From Flavobacteriaceae bacterium LYZ1037 (GTDB lineage Bacteria; Bacteroidota; Bacteroidia; Flavobacteriales; Flavobacteriaceae), in NCBI GenBank assembly GCA_003144015.1, contig QFWS01000001.1:310001-374000 (forward strand): 64,000 bases of DNA, written 5' to 3'. A program made the translations under genes and the position numbers. Each line of letters opens with the position of its first letter. The first letter of the stretch is position 1. Shown one piece after another: positions 1 through 8,606 of the stretch. The notes beneath the pieces are model-generated. The model searched no databases. It saw nothing but the letters and a program-made list of their open reading frames with translations, and had not been told where the DNA came from.

Positions 1-1182
1 TTTTTCGCTTAAACCAGCTTCAATTTGTTGTTGTAATTTAGTTGTTCCTGCATGTTTAGTAAAATTTGCTGTATTGAACACTTTAGTTTTATCTGTAGCA
101 TTGTTATAAGCTTTTATAACCCACTTTAAGGAGACTTGTCCATACAAAGTATTGTTTTCTAAATTTTCACCATAACAGAGTTCATCTTTATGTTTTGGGT
201 TTTTAGCACCAAAATTCTCTTTGGGTGTATAAGTGAAAGGAAATACCTTTTTGTTTAAGAATGGCGCTCCATAACGTTGAAATTGAAATTCTGTACCTCG
301 ACCTGCATTGATGTTTGTTCCTTCAAAAAGACCTAGACTAGGATAAAGTTTAATAGCTTGATCGTTTGGTAAATTTGGTGATGGTCTAATTGGAACATGA
401 TAAAACCGGTCATGAGTATAATTTTTAACTGGAATAATAGTTATATCGCATTGTGCCTTATTTTCCAACCATTTTTCACCATTAAGCATTTGAGCAAATT
501 CGCCAATGGTTAAACCGTGTACCAACGGAATTGGATGCAGGCCAAGAAAACTCTTGTTCTCAATTTCTAGAGTAGGTCCATCTACATAATGCCCATTTGG
601 ATTTGGTCTATCTAAAATAAGTAATGGGATATTTGCTTCAGCACAAGACTCCATGATATAATGCAGTGTAGAAATATACGTGTAAAAACGAACACCAACA
701 TCTTGGATATCGAAAACTATGATATCAAGATCTTCTAAATCTGCCATAGTCGCTTTTCTGTTTTTTCCATAAAGCGAAATGATGGGCAGACCTGTTTTAA
801 TGTCTTTGCCACTTTCAACTAATTCTCCAGCATCAGCAGCACCTCTAAAACCATGCTCAGGAGAAAGTACTTTTTTGACATCGATATTTAATGCGACTAA
901 AGAATCTACTAGATGCGTATATCTTGTTTGTTCAGTGTTTTTAAAAATAACACTTGTCAAATTAGCTACAACGCCAACACGTTTTCCTTTTAGAAGTGGT
1001 ATGTATTTCTCGGTTTGATTGGCTCCAATAATAATTTGATTGTCATCGAGAGGAGTTTGCGATGTGGCAATGACTTCATTGTTATGCCCACCTTCAGCAT
1101 TCGAAAAGTTTCCACAAGAAAGGAGTATTAAAACAAATAATAAAACTGTATTTTTGAGGTGAATAAATTTTAATTGCATCAT
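1..1182 (-). CDS. namZ: Exo-beta-N-acetylmuramidase NamZ family lipoprotein (DUF1343), 3' end cut by the window
   Basis: The minus strand reads open for 394 codons from ATG at 1182 to base 1. The N-terminus is a lipoprotein signal: a hydrophobic stretch ends in LLSC with the lipidated Cys at residue 23. Family hallmarks are SPEHGFRG (residues 107-114), a VFDIQDVGVRFYTY stretch and LDRPNPNG. Characterised DUF1343 proteins are NamZ exo-lytic muramidases that remove N-acetylmuramic acid from peptidoglycan ends, so a role in cell-wall recycling at the periplasmic face is likely. About 25-35 C-terminal residues are probably missing. The first codon abuts the start of the divergent permease gene; a second ATG at 1179 is also possible. 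No partner muropeptide genes are visible in the window. Confidence 0.88.
   Translation of the reverse strand, partial: MMQLKFIHLKNTVLLFVLILLSCGNFSNAEGGHNNEVIATSQTPLDDNQIIIGANQTEKYIPLLKGKRVGVVANLTSVIFKNTEQTRYTHLVDSLVALNIDVKKVLSPEHGFRGAADAGELVESGKDIKTGLPIISLYGKNRKATMADLEDLDIIVFDIQDVGVRFYTYISTLHYIMESCAEANIPLLILDRPNPNGHYVDGPTLEIENKSFLGLHPIPLVHGLTIGEFAQMLNGEKWLENKAQCDITIIPVKNYTHDRFYHVPIRPSPNLPNDQAIKLYPSLGLFEGTNINAGRGTEFQFQRYGAPFLNKKVFPFTYTPKENFGAKNPKHKDELCYGENLENNTLYGQVSLKWVIKAYNNATDKTKVFNTANFTKHAGTTKLQQQIEAGLSEK
1149..1156 (+). promoter_or_regulatory. Possible -7 element for the permease gene, inside the namZ signal-peptide codons
   Basis: TATTTTTG matches the Bacteroidota -7 consensus TAnnTTTG and lies 27 nt upstream of the TTG start at 1183. 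No clear -33 TTG is seen at the expected 17-20 nt spacing, so this is weak support. There is no intergenic DNA here, so any promoter of the permease must lie in namZ coding sequence. Confidence 0.3.
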
Positions 1183-2418
1183 TTGAAATTCGAATATTTT
1201 ATAGCTAAACGCATTATTGATAGTAAAGCGTATAAAAGTAGTGTTTCGGCACCAATAATAAAAATTGGTATCGCTGCTATAGCTATTGGAATTATTGTGA
1301 TGATGATTGCTATAGCTACTGGAATTGGACTCCAGCAAAAAATAAGAGAAAAAGTGGTTGCTTTTAATGGCGACATTATTATTTCTAATTTTGATAGTAA
1401 TAATTCTCAGGAGAGTGGGAATCCTGTGTCTATGGATCAGGATTTTTATCCAGAATTCAAATCGGTTGATGGGATCAGTCATATTCAAGCGGTAGCTTCA
1501 AAATTTGGAATTATTAGAACCGAAACAGACTTTGAAGCCATAATATTAAAAGGTGTAGGTGCTGATTATAATTGGGTGCTTTTCAAAGATTTTTTAAAAG
1601 AAGGAAGGCTCCCAGATTATACAAAAAAACGAAATGAAGAGGTTTTAATTTCAGAATATTTAGCTAATAGGTTAGGCTTTAAGTTAGACGATTCGTTTAC
1701 AGCGTTATTTAGAAAAGAAGACCCAAACAAACCACCAAGCATGATTACTTACAATATTGTAGGTATTTATAATTCTGGCTTTAAAGATTTTGACGAAACT
1801 TATGTAATAGGAGATTTGCGTCACTTACAACGTTTAAACAAATGGGATTCTGATCAAGCTGGACATTTTGAGGTTTTTGTAGATGATTATAGCAAATTAA
1901 ACAAGACCTATAATAGCGTCTATAATAATACGCCATCCATGTTAAATGTGACAACAGTTGAGCAAAAATTTGGATCTATTTTCGAATGGATTAAAATTTT
2001 TGATAAAAATATATATGGCATAATTGGTATCATGATTTTAGTGGCAGGCATTAATATGATAACGGCTTTACTAGTTTTAATATTAGAACGTACTCAAATG
2101 ATAGGTATCTTAAAAGCCCTAGGTTCTAATAATTGGACCATTAGAAAAATATTTCTTTACAATGCTTCTTATTTGATTACTTTAGGATTAATATGGGGAA
2201 ATATACTTGGCTTAGGATTGCTCTTTGCTCAAAAGTATTTAAAACTTTTCCCTTTAAATCCAGACGTGTATTATGTAACAGAAGCTCCGGTTTATATAAG
2301 CTTAAGCTATATTTTAGCATTAAACATTGGCACTTTTATACTTTGTTTATTTATGTTATTATTACCCTCATATCTTATAACAAAAATTTCTCCTGTAAAA
2401 GCTATTAGGTTTGAGTAA
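1183..2418 (+). CDS. ABC transporter permease, FtsX/LolE (MacB) family
   Basis: The 411-residue protein has one N-terminal transmembrane helix (about residues 22-48, in a KIGIAAIAIGIIVMMIAIAT context), a large periplasmic domain and three C-terminal helices (about 270-400). This is the FtsX topology of LolC/E-type permeases, which extract lipoproteins or drive mechanotransmission together with a separate ATPase. No ATPase gene is nearby, which is usual for Flavobacteriaceae. The start is a TTG: reading from 1183 gives MKFEYFIAKRI, the usual N-terminus of this family, whereas the upstream TTG at 1174 would add MHH and overlap the namZ start. The choice of 1183 is inference. Whether the substrate is lipoproteins is unproven. 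Confidence 0.85.
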   Translation: MKFEYFIAKRIIDSKAYKSSVSAPIIKIGIAAIAIGIIVMMIAIATGIGLQQKIREKVVAFNGDIIISNFDSNNSQESGNPVSMDQDFYPEFKSVDGISHIQAVASKFGIIRTETDFEAIILKGVGADYNWVLFKDFLKEGRLPDYTKKRNEEVLISEYLANRLGFKLDDSFTALFRKEDPNKPPSMITYNIVGIYNSGFKDFDETYVIGDLRHLQRLNKWDSDQAGHFEVFVDDYSKLNKTYNSVYNNTPSMLNVTTVEQKFGSIFEWIKIFDKNIYGIIGIMILVAGINMITALLVLILERTQMIGILKALGSNNWTIRKIFLYNASYLITLGLIWGNILGLGLLFAQKYLKLFPLNPDVYYVTEAPVYISLSYILALNIGTFILCLFMLLLPSYLITKISPVKAIRFE

Positions 2419-2636
2419 GGTTTCTATAGATTAATAATTTTAAATAAGTCAGCTAACGAATAATAAATTTAAATGGAATTTACACAGTAGTAAATCATTT
2501 TAAAAAACTATTTTTATTCAACACTTTTACATTAAAAACAATAATAAAAGTGCTTAATCGACTATGTTGTATTTGTAGTTCTCCAGCTATAACTAAAGTA
2601 GATTTAGCAAATTTTCAACTAAAACACCAATTCTTT

Positions 2637-4190
2637 ATGAAATACCCACAAAAATTTACAACAATACTATTGCTTGCTACAATAATTGTTTTAACCAGTT
2701 GTAATAATCAACAACCTCAAAACGATACAGTTTATAAAGCAGATCTAAACAACAAAACAGTTGTACTAGCAGAGGCTACTTTGCAAGGCGATGAATTGAT
2801 TAAAACAGATTTTGGGGATATTCAAATGAACCAAACCTTTATTACCAATGAATCTATTGACAAGTTAAATCACCAGTTGCACTTGCAACGTGCAGTTGCC
2901 ATTTACGAATGGTCACTACCATTAGTGTCCTTTCAAAAATGGTACAATTCCAGTTCTGAAGTATATGGAGCAAACGATTTAGATTTTGTAGAATCCAAGT
3001 CCTTTGAAGAAAAAGTAGGTATTTTAACCGCTAATGCGACTACACCTTATGTAATTGGTTGGGCAAACCTTGCCAATACAGGACCAGTAGTTATTGATTA
3101 TCCTTCAGGTCCTTCTGCAGGAGGCGTATTAGATTTTTTCCAACTTTCATTGGGCGACCTAGGATTAGCTGGTCAAGACAAAGGGAAAGGTGGAAAATAC
3201 CTGATTATTCCTAATGGTTATGATGTTTCAAAACTAAATACAAAAGGGTATTTTGTAATTAACGCTACCACCAATAAAATTATGATTGGAACTAGGTTTT
3301 TGTCAACTGACGAAGCAGAAGTAAAAAAGATGAAAGAAAGCTTTTTAATTGGTAAATATGGTGAAGCATTGAAGCCAGCAAGATTCATTTCAAATACAGA
3401 CAAACGCTTTTCGGGTGTCATGCCGAGTGGGTATGATTATTTTAAATTAGTACACCAGTTTATTCAAGATGAACCACAGAAGCAAGAAGATAAAATCTTC
3501 TATACTTATATGAGGTATTTTGGTATTGTAAACGGTCAACCCTTAAATCCATCTGCAGAATTGCAAATAACTTTGACTAAAGGAGCTAAATTGGGTGAAT
3601 TGATGTGTAGAGCCAATCAGATAGAGCCAAGACAAGATGAGCCTTTTTATGATAACACCACTTGGTACCGATTGATGGCCAATATTCCATTGACTAAATC
3701 AACCAAGACAGATTATTATTTAGATGAAAGCAATGAATACTATTTCGAAGCAGTAACTATAACAGCTGGTATGAAATCGAACACTCCTGGCCCTGGTACA
3801 ACCAGTTATTTAACCAACAAAAAGGATAAAGACGGTAATTTCTTATTGGGTTCTAATTCATACAAAATCCATATTCCAGCAGATATGCCAGCTTCAAATT
3901 TTTGGGCGTTTACTATTTATAGCGAAGTGACACGTTGTTTCATAGTCAATAAAGATGCAAAAGATAAACTAAGAGCTACTAGCATTGACTCGAGAGATAA
4001 GGAGTTAAAAATAAATGACGATGGTAGTGTTGATTTGTACATAGGTCATACATCTCCTGAAGGTAAGGAGAGTAACTGGGTTCAAACCAATGAAGATGAA
4101 GGATGGTTCCCTGTATTTAGAACCTATGGAACTCAGCAAGCATTCTTTGATAAAACATGGCAGCTTGGCGATATTGAATTGATGAAATAA
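2637..4190 (+). CDS. DUF1254/DUF1214 domain lipoprotein, copy 1
   Basis: The protein is about 517 residues. Translation from ATG 2637 gives a clean lipoprotein signal (charged start, hydrophobic core, LTSC); an upstream in-frame codon at 2550 adds an implausible Cys-rich leader. The N-terminal half carries the DUF1254 pattern (RAVAIYEWSLP; GWANLANTGPVVIDYP) and the C-terminal half the DUF1214 pattern (FWAFTIYS, the GSVDLYIG region and FDKTWQLGD at the end). The molecular function of this family is not established. A paralogue follows 58 bp downstream in the same direction, so the two are probably co-transcribed. The location is inferred to be the periplasmic side of a membrane. No catalytic residues can be assigned. 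Confidence 0.85.
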   Translation: MKYPQKFTTILLLATIIVLTSCNNQQPQNDTVYKADLNNKTVVLAEATLQGDELIKTDFGDIQMNQTFITNESIDKLNHQLHLQRAVAIYEWSLPLVSFQKWYNSSSEVYGANDLDFVESKSFEEKVGILTANATTPYVIGWANLANTGPVVIDYPSGPSAGGVLDFFQLSLGDLGLAGQDKGKGGKYLIIPNGYDVSKLNTKGYFVINATTNKIMIGTRFLSTDEAEVKKMKESFLIGKYGEALKPARFISNTDKRFSGVMPSGYDYFKLVHQFIQDEPQKQEDKIFYTYMRYFGIVNGQPLNPSAELQITLTKGAKLGELMCRANQIEPRQDEPFYDNTTWYRLMANIPLTKSTKTDYYLDESNEYYFEAVTITAGMKSNTPGPGTTSYLTNKKDKDGNFLLGSNSYKIHIPADMPASNFWAFTIYSEVTRCFIVNKDAKDKLRATSIDSRDKELKINDDGSVDLYIGHTSPEGKESNWVQTNEDEGWFPVFRTYGTQQAFFDKTWQLGDIELMK

Positions 4191-4248
4191 TATTATATAA
4201 TTTATTAAATAAAAATGAATCAAACAATCAACTAAAAACCTTATAAGT

Positions 4249-5835
4249 ATGAATTTAAAACACAAATTGCCATATGCCATCGGTGTCTTTTCCCTTTTGG
4301 CTTTAATCAACTGCAAAAATACTAGTGAAGAGAATAAAGTAGAAGACGTGGTTGTCGAAACGAGTTCACTAGAATCGATAAAAGAAAAGTACAATACAGA
4401 TATTCCTGATAAAATATTGACTCCTGATGCTGTAGAAACAAGACTTGGTACTTTAAACTTCTTTGACGGATTACCTTCTGATGAAACCACAAAGAAAGTA
4501 TATGATAACCTCGACTTTATGAGAGGTGTTGAAACATTTTTAAACGGAATTCCAGCGACTTCTATAGAAGGTATTAGGTTGGGATTGGAAGAAGCAGGTG
4601 CTAACACGTCAAATCAAGTAGTTATATTCGATGAATTAATGGATTCTAATCCATTATTTTTAACAGGCAATACTAGTACGGTGTATGCAACCACTTTTCT
4701 CGATTTAAAAAATGATGGACCTACAGTTGTAGAGATTCCTGCAGGTTGTGGCCCAGGTACTGTAAACGATGCTTATTTTAGATTTGTAGTAGATATGGGT
4801 GCTCCTGGTCCAGACAGGGGTAAAGGAGGTAAATACTTAATACTACCACCCGATTTTGATGGAGAAACACCAGAGGGCTATTTTGTGGCCAAATCTACAA
4901 GCTATGTCAATTGGCTTATTCTTAGAGGCTTCTTAGTAGATGGAAAACCAGATTTCTCATCAGAAATGTTTCGTAACGGTTTAAAAATTTATCCGTTAAA
5001 AGATAAAGATAAACAACCTTCTATGAAATTCATTAATAGTTCGAAAAAGCTGTTTAACACTATTCATGCAAACAATTTCGATTTTTACAAAGAACTAAAC
5101 GATGTCATTCAACGAGAACCGGTTTCTTTCTTAGATCCAGAATTACGTGGTTTGTTTGCAAGTATTGGAATAGAAAAAGAAATCCCATTTAATCCAGATA
5201 ATAGAATGCAAGACATCTTAACAGATGCCGTAGCTGTAGGAAACGCCACGGCTCGAGCAATAACATTTAAAACTAGAGAAAAAGAATCATCCATTTTTGA
5301 AACTGGACATTGGGAATCTGGTTTTATTGGTGGTAGTTATCAGTGGTTGAAAAGTGATGGTAAAGGAGGACGATTCTTAGATGCACGAACACGCTTTTTC
5401 TATGCAGCCACAGTAAATACCCCAGCTATGGTCTTAAAAATGATAGGTAAAGGGTCACAGTATGCTATAGCTTTTCTAGATGCAGACGGCAATTATCTTG
5501 ATGGTAAAAACAACTATACCCTTAATATTCCTGCAAATGTGCCGGCAAAAGATTTTTGGTCGGTAGTGATGTACGATCCACAAACACGTTCAGAATTGCA
5601 AACCGGACAGGCTTTACCTAGCGTAAGTAGCCAAAGAACGCCATTAGTAAAGAACGAAGATGGATCTGTTACCTTGTATTTTGGAGCAACAAATAGTGCT
5701 CCCGAAGGTAAAGAAGCCAATTGGTTACAGTCGGTAAAAGGCAAAGGATTTTTTGTGATTTTTAGACTCTATGGTCCACTAGAACCTTGGTTTGACAAAA
5801 CATGGCAGCCTGGTGATTTTAAATTGGTGAAATAA
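4249..5835 (+). CDS. DUF1254/DUF1214 domain lipoprotein, copy 2
   Basis: The protein has 528 residues and is a clear paralogue of the gene just upstream. It shares the MRGVETFLNGIP, PTVVEIPAGCGPGTVND and DRGKGGKYLILPP features of DUF1254 and ends in FDKTWQPGDFKLVK, as copy 1 ends in FDKTWQLGD. The N-terminus is signal-like with a possible lipobox LINC; Asn at -1 is less usual than Gly, Ala or Ser, so lipidation is likely but not certain. An intrinsic terminator follows immediately, ending the two-gene unit. Function is unknown. The two copies are clearly diverged, so this is an old duplication. Confidence 0.85.
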   Translation: MNLKHKLPYAIGVFSLLALINCKNTSEENKVEDVVVETSSLESIKEKYNTDIPDKILTPDAVETRLGTLNFFDGLPSDETTKKVYDNLDFMRGVETFLNGIPATSIEGIRLGLEEAGANTSNQVVIFDELMDSNPLFLTGNTSTVYATTFLDLKNDGPTVVEIPAGCGPGTVNDAYFRFVVDMGAPGPDRGKGGKYLILPPDFDGETPEGYFVAKSTSYVNWLILRGFLVDGKPDFSSEMFRNGLKIYPLKDKDKQPSMKFINSSKKLFNTIHANNFDFYKELNDVIQREPVSFLDPELRGLFASIGIEKEIPFNPDNRMQDILTDAVAVGNATARAITFKTREKESSIFETGHWESGFIGGSYQWLKSDGKGGRFLDARTRFFYAATVNTPAMVLKMIGKGSQYAIAFLDADGNYLDGKNNYTLNIPANVPAKDFWSVVMYDPQTRSELQTGQALPSVSSQRTPLVKNEDGSVTLYFGATNSAPEGKEANWLQSVKGKGFFVIFRLYGPLEPWFDKTWQPGDFKLVK

Positions 5836-5860
5836 TATACACTACATATAAAAAGGATTT

Positions 5861-5893
5861 AAAAAAAACCGATGACAATGTCTCGGTTTTTTT
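5861..5893 (+). terminator. Rho-independent terminator after the DUF1254 pair
   Basis: The inverted repeat AAAACCGA / TCGGTTTT with an 8-10 nt loop is followed by a run of T. It lies 26 bp after the stop codon of the second DUF1254 gene. Confidence 0.8.
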
Positions 5894-6018
5894 ACTTTAA
5901 AGTTTGCCTAAAAAAAAAGCTTTTTAAATATTTGGTTGCAAACATTCAAAATAATATATATTAAAATTCCAAAACTTAATTCTTTTTAAAATGTATTCAT
6001 GAATTCATAGCAAAAACC

Positions 6019-6026
6019 TACCTTTG
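6019..6026 (+). promoter_or_regulatory. -7 element of the cysteine synthase promoter
   Basis: TACCTTTG fits TAnnTTTG and sits 18 nt before the chosen ATG at 6045. A matching -33 TTG is not obvious in the A/T-rich upstream DNA. Its position argues against the in-frame TTG at 6024, which would lie inside the promoter. Confidence 0.5.
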
Positions 6027-6044
6027 CAGCTGAAAATTTACAGC

Positions 6045-7025
6045 ATGAATTACGCAAAGAATATCTTAGAAACCATTGGAAATACGCCTTTGGTTAAAAT
6101 GAATAAACTTACAGAAGACTTGCCATGTTTGGTATTAGCAAAATACGAAACCTTTAATCCAGGCAATTCTGTAAAAGACAGAATGGCTTTAACCATGATT
6201 GAAGATGCCGAAGCAGACGGACGATTAAAACCAGGAGGCACCATTATTGAAGGAACTTCAGGAAACACCGGAATGGGCTTAGCTTTAGCTGCTGTTGTTA
6301 AAGGTTACAAATGTATTTTTGTTATGGCAGACAAGCAGAGTAAGGAAAAGGTAGATATGCTTAAAGCTGTGGGAGCAGAGGTTATAGTTTGTCCTACAGA
6401 TGTAGAACCTACAGATCCACGTTCGTATTATTCTGTTTCTAAACGTTTAGGTGAGGAAACGCCTAACTCTTGGTATGTCAACCAATACGATAATTTAAGC
6501 AATACAAAAGCGCATTATCAAAGTACTGGACCAGAAATCTGGAAACAAACAGAAGGGAAAATAACACATTTTGTTGTTGGTGTTGGTACAGGTGGAACTA
6601 TTTCTGGTGTTGGAAAATATTTAAAAGAACAAAATCCAAATGTAAAGGTTTGGGGAATAGATACCTATGGTTCTGTGTTTAAAAAATATCATGAAACTGG
6701 AATCTTCGATGAGAAGGAGATCTACCCTTATGTCACTGAAGGTATTGGTGAAGATATATTGCCTAAAAATGTTGATTTTGATATTATAGATGGTTTTACC
6801 AAAGTAACGGATAAAGATGCAGCAGTTTATACTCAAAAATTAGCCAAGGAAGAAGGCATGTTTTTAGGGAATTCTGCTGGAGCAGCTATTAAAGGCTTAT
6901 TACAATTAAAAGAACACTTTACAAAAGACGATGTAGTTGTGGTGCTTTTCCACGATCATGGAAGTAGATATGTAGGAAAAATGTTTAACGACGACTGGAT
7001 GAAGAAAATGGGTTATATTGATTAA
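6045..7025 (+). CDS. PLP-dependent cysteine synthase family protein
   Basis: The 326-residue protein is a fold-type II PLP enzyme of the cysteine synthase / cystathionine beta-synthase core family. The Schiff-base lysine is in NPGNSVKDR (Lys44), the substrate loop is GTSGNTG (about 68-74), and GVGTGGTISG is the phosphate-binding glycine loop. The expected reaction is O-acetylserine plus sulfide (or a related thiol) to cysteine in the cytoplasm. Insertions such as PTDPRSYYSVSKRL make it more like the CBS-core branch than CysK/CysM, so the exact donor is uncertain. It stands alone between two terminators and has its own promoter. ATG 6045 is used because MNYAKNILETIGNTPLV is the usual N-terminus. 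Confidence 0.88.
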   Translation: MNYAKNILETIGNTPLVKMNKLTEDLPCLVLAKYETFNPGNSVKDRMALTMIEDAEADGRLKPGGTIIEGTSGNTGMGLALAAVVKGYKCIFVMADKQSKEKVDMLKAVGAEVIVCPTDVEPTDPRSYYSVSKRLGEETPNSWYVNQYDNLSNTKAHYQSTGPEIWKQTEGKITHFVVGVGTGGTISGVGKYLKEQNPNVKVWGIDTYGSVFKKYHETGIFDEKEIYPYVTEGIGEDILPKNVDFDIIDGFTKVTDKDAAVYTQKLAKEEGMFLGNSAGAAIKGLLQLKEHFTKDDVVVVLFHDHGSRYVGKMFNDDWMKKMGYID

Positions 7026-7063
7026 CTGTCTTTGCGAGGAACAACGTGACGTAGCATTTTCTC
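7026..7063. repeat. Single degenerate copy of a short 'TTGCGAGGAA' interspersed repeat
   Basis: The stretch CTTTGCGAGGAACAACGTG then GTAGCA resembles the dispersed element of the form CATTGCGAGGA..ACGAAGCAATCT found between genes in many Flavobacteriia. Only one copy was seen in this window, directly after a stop codon and before a terminator. Assignment is from memory of the motif. Confidence 0.35.
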
Positions 7064-7082
7064 AAAACCTTAAAACATATAA

Positions 7083-7112
7083 AAAAAAACCGAACTACTG
7101 TTCGGTTTTTTT
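7083..7112 (+). terminator. Rho-independent terminator after cysteine synthase
   Basis: A 12-bp stem AAAAAACCGAAC / GTTCGGTTTTTT with loop TACT runs into T residues. The A-run on the other side makes it potentially bidirectional, so it could also stop the convergent barrel-protein gene ending at 7185. Confidence 0.85.
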
Positions 7113-7184
7113 ATGCAATTATGTTAAAAATGTTTAAGCTAAAAGGAGTTGCATGCTTTCTGTCATTGAAATGATGTGTTTTTT

Positions 7185-8408
7185 TTAAAAAAACGAGTAT
7201 CCAATAATAAAAGACAATGTTTTATAATTCGAACTCCATGCTTGATCATTACCTAAAATCTCTCTACTGGTTTGATATCTTATCTCTAAACTATATTTAT
7301 CGCTTTGTTTAAAACCAATTCCCATTCCAAAGTTATTTCTTGAATTAATTTCGAGTGTATTAAAATTAGAACCATCAACCCTTGTAAGTTCAATTAATGT
7401 TTTTGAACTCACATCAAGAATGTAAGATGCATTAACGAAAATTTTTGAATTTTTATTAAGAAAAAAGTAATGTCTTATACTGAATGGAATTTCAATTGAA
7501 CTGTAGTCAACATTTGCTGTCAAATCTCCTCCAGAAACATTATCATAGGTGGATATTGTTTCAGATTTATAATTCTGATAAGTTGGTTCTATAGCAATAG
7601 CCCATTTGTTTTTATTATATGGCAGAATAAATTCGAACTCTATTCCAAAACCAAAACCTATTTCATTATCAAAATCAAAACTTTTAGGATTTGAAGTAGA
7701 GCTTACAATATATAATGAAGAATTATTGATACGTGGTCGAAGAGTTAAATTAAAAAAATCTATTTTTTGTTTTTGTTCATAATTGATTACCGTGGCATTT
7801 TGACATTCATTGTATTCAATAAAATACTTTACTAGATCATTTTTTTTATAATCAATATTTTCAATCTGACTCAATTTGAAATTTGGACATTTTAAATTAA
7901 CCCATAACTGTTGTCTAAATCTATAGTTTTTACCAATATTCTTGTCAATGGTATTAAACCTTTTGTAGATTAAAGGTTCAATTATAGCGTTATCTATATT
8001 ATAAAAATATCTTTTTAAGTTGACATCTGCATATTCATATAAGTTAGATTTTCCTTCAATCAATACTTTTAAGAATAGGATTTCTTTATTATATATAGGG
8101 TTTTTGTCATCACTCAAATCATTAATATTATCACTAGATCTGTCGATATTTACAGTACTTCTTATATATTTTGAAATATTATTAATACCAAATTCTTTTA
8201 CGGATTTTATAGTCCCTTTTTGGGATTCGCTATTTTCTGATAGCTTATATTCAAACTGAGTTGGGTTGTTGTTCCAATCTATGTTTTTAATTAAACAAGA
8301 TATTTTTTCATTAGAATTATTAATATAATATCCGTTCTCAAAAGAAATCTGACCATAGCTACAGAAGCTTATAATCATAATTAAAAGGAATAAAAGTTGT
8401 TTTTTCAT
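7185..8408 (-). CDS. Secreted outer-membrane beta-barrel-like protein, function unknown
   Basis: The 407-residue protein starts with a typical Sec signal (hydrophobic core, cleavage after SYGQ, residue ~20). The C-terminal half shows alternating hydrophobic/polar strands and ends ...LSFIIGYSFF. A terminal aromatic after beta strands is the usual signal for BAM-dependent outer-membrane insertion. The N-terminal half (about 25-200) looks like the extracytoplasmic domain seen in many uncharacterised Bacteroidota barrel proteins. No enzyme motif is visible. It is monocistronic and is preceded by an unusual leader containing a palindrome, a -7 element and a hairpin. The precise family is unassigned. 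Confidence 0.7.
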   Translation of the reverse strand: MKKQLLFLLIMIISFCSYGQISFENGYYINNSNEKISCLIKNIDWNNNPTQFEYKLSENSESQKGTIKSVKEFGINNISKYIRSTVNIDRSSDNINDLSDDKNPIYNKEILFLKVLIEGKSNLYEYADVNLKRYFYNIDNAIIEPLIYKRFNTIDKNIGKNYRFRQQLWVNLKCPNFKLSQIENIDYKKNDLVKYFIEYNECQNATVINYEQKQKIDFFNLTLRPRINNSSLYIVSSTSNPKSFDFDNEIGFGFGIEFEFILPYNKNKWAIAIEPTYQNYKSETISTYDNVSGGDLTANVDYSSIEIPFSIRHYFFLNKNSKIFVNASYILDVSSKTLIELTRVDGSNFNTLEINSRNNFGMGIGFKQSDKYSLEIRYQTSREILGNDQAWSSNYKTLSFIIGYSFF

Positions 8409-8466
8409 TGGGACTAAATTTTAAAAGGTTAATTATCTTAGTTAATTTTGGGTATATAAACTCCAT

Positions 8467-8502
8467 AAAAAAAGATATAAAACCGAAACTCGGGTTTATA
8501 TC
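8467..8502 (-). terminator. Hairpin plus U-tract: terminator of the egt operon or leader attenuator of the barrel gene
   Basis: On the minus strand GATATAAACCCGA and TCGGTTTTATATC form a 13-bp stem with one mismatch and a 3-nt loop, followed by seven T. It lies 105 bp past the flavodoxin stop and 65 bp before the barrel-protein start. A -7-like element lies just upstream of it at 8520-8513, so it may sit in the 5' leader of the barrel gene instead. Confidence 0.65.
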
Positions 8503-8512
8503 AAATTTTAAA

Positions 8513-8520
8513 CAAAGCTA
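8513..8520 (-). promoter_or_regulatory. Possible -7 element upstream of the barrel-protein gene
   Basis: On the minus strand TAGCTTTG matches TAnnTTTG. The -33 position has no TTG; instead a perfect palindrome (8542-8561) abuts it. That arrangement would suit an activator-dependent promoter. Inference only. Confidence 0.35.
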
Positions 8521-8541
8521 ATTTATTTTTATAAGATAATC

Positions 8542-8561
8542 TATACGTAGTAATACGTATA
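8542..8561. promoter_or_regulatory. Perfect inverted repeat TATACGTA-N4-TACGTATA, possible operator
   Basis: Two 8-bp arms are separated by GTAA. TACGTA half-sites of this kind are typical of NarL/LuxR-type response regulators, but no such regulator is encoded in the window. The palindrome lies about 20 bp upstream of a -7-like element for the barrel-protein gene. Confidence 0.4.
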
Positions 8562-8606
8562 TTTAAAACTCTTAAAAAACTCAAGAGCAGAAATAAATTC
8601 TATTTC

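Noticed and set aside
4005-4607. 200-codon minus-strand ORF across the junction of the two DUF1254 genes
   Set aside because: It lies opposite two clear genes, has a low-complexity Ser/Leu-rich translation and no recognisable motif. It is a shadow frame.
6024-6044. Upstream TTG start for the cysteine synthase gene
   Set aside because: It lies within the TACCTTTG promoter element and would add a non-conserved leader.
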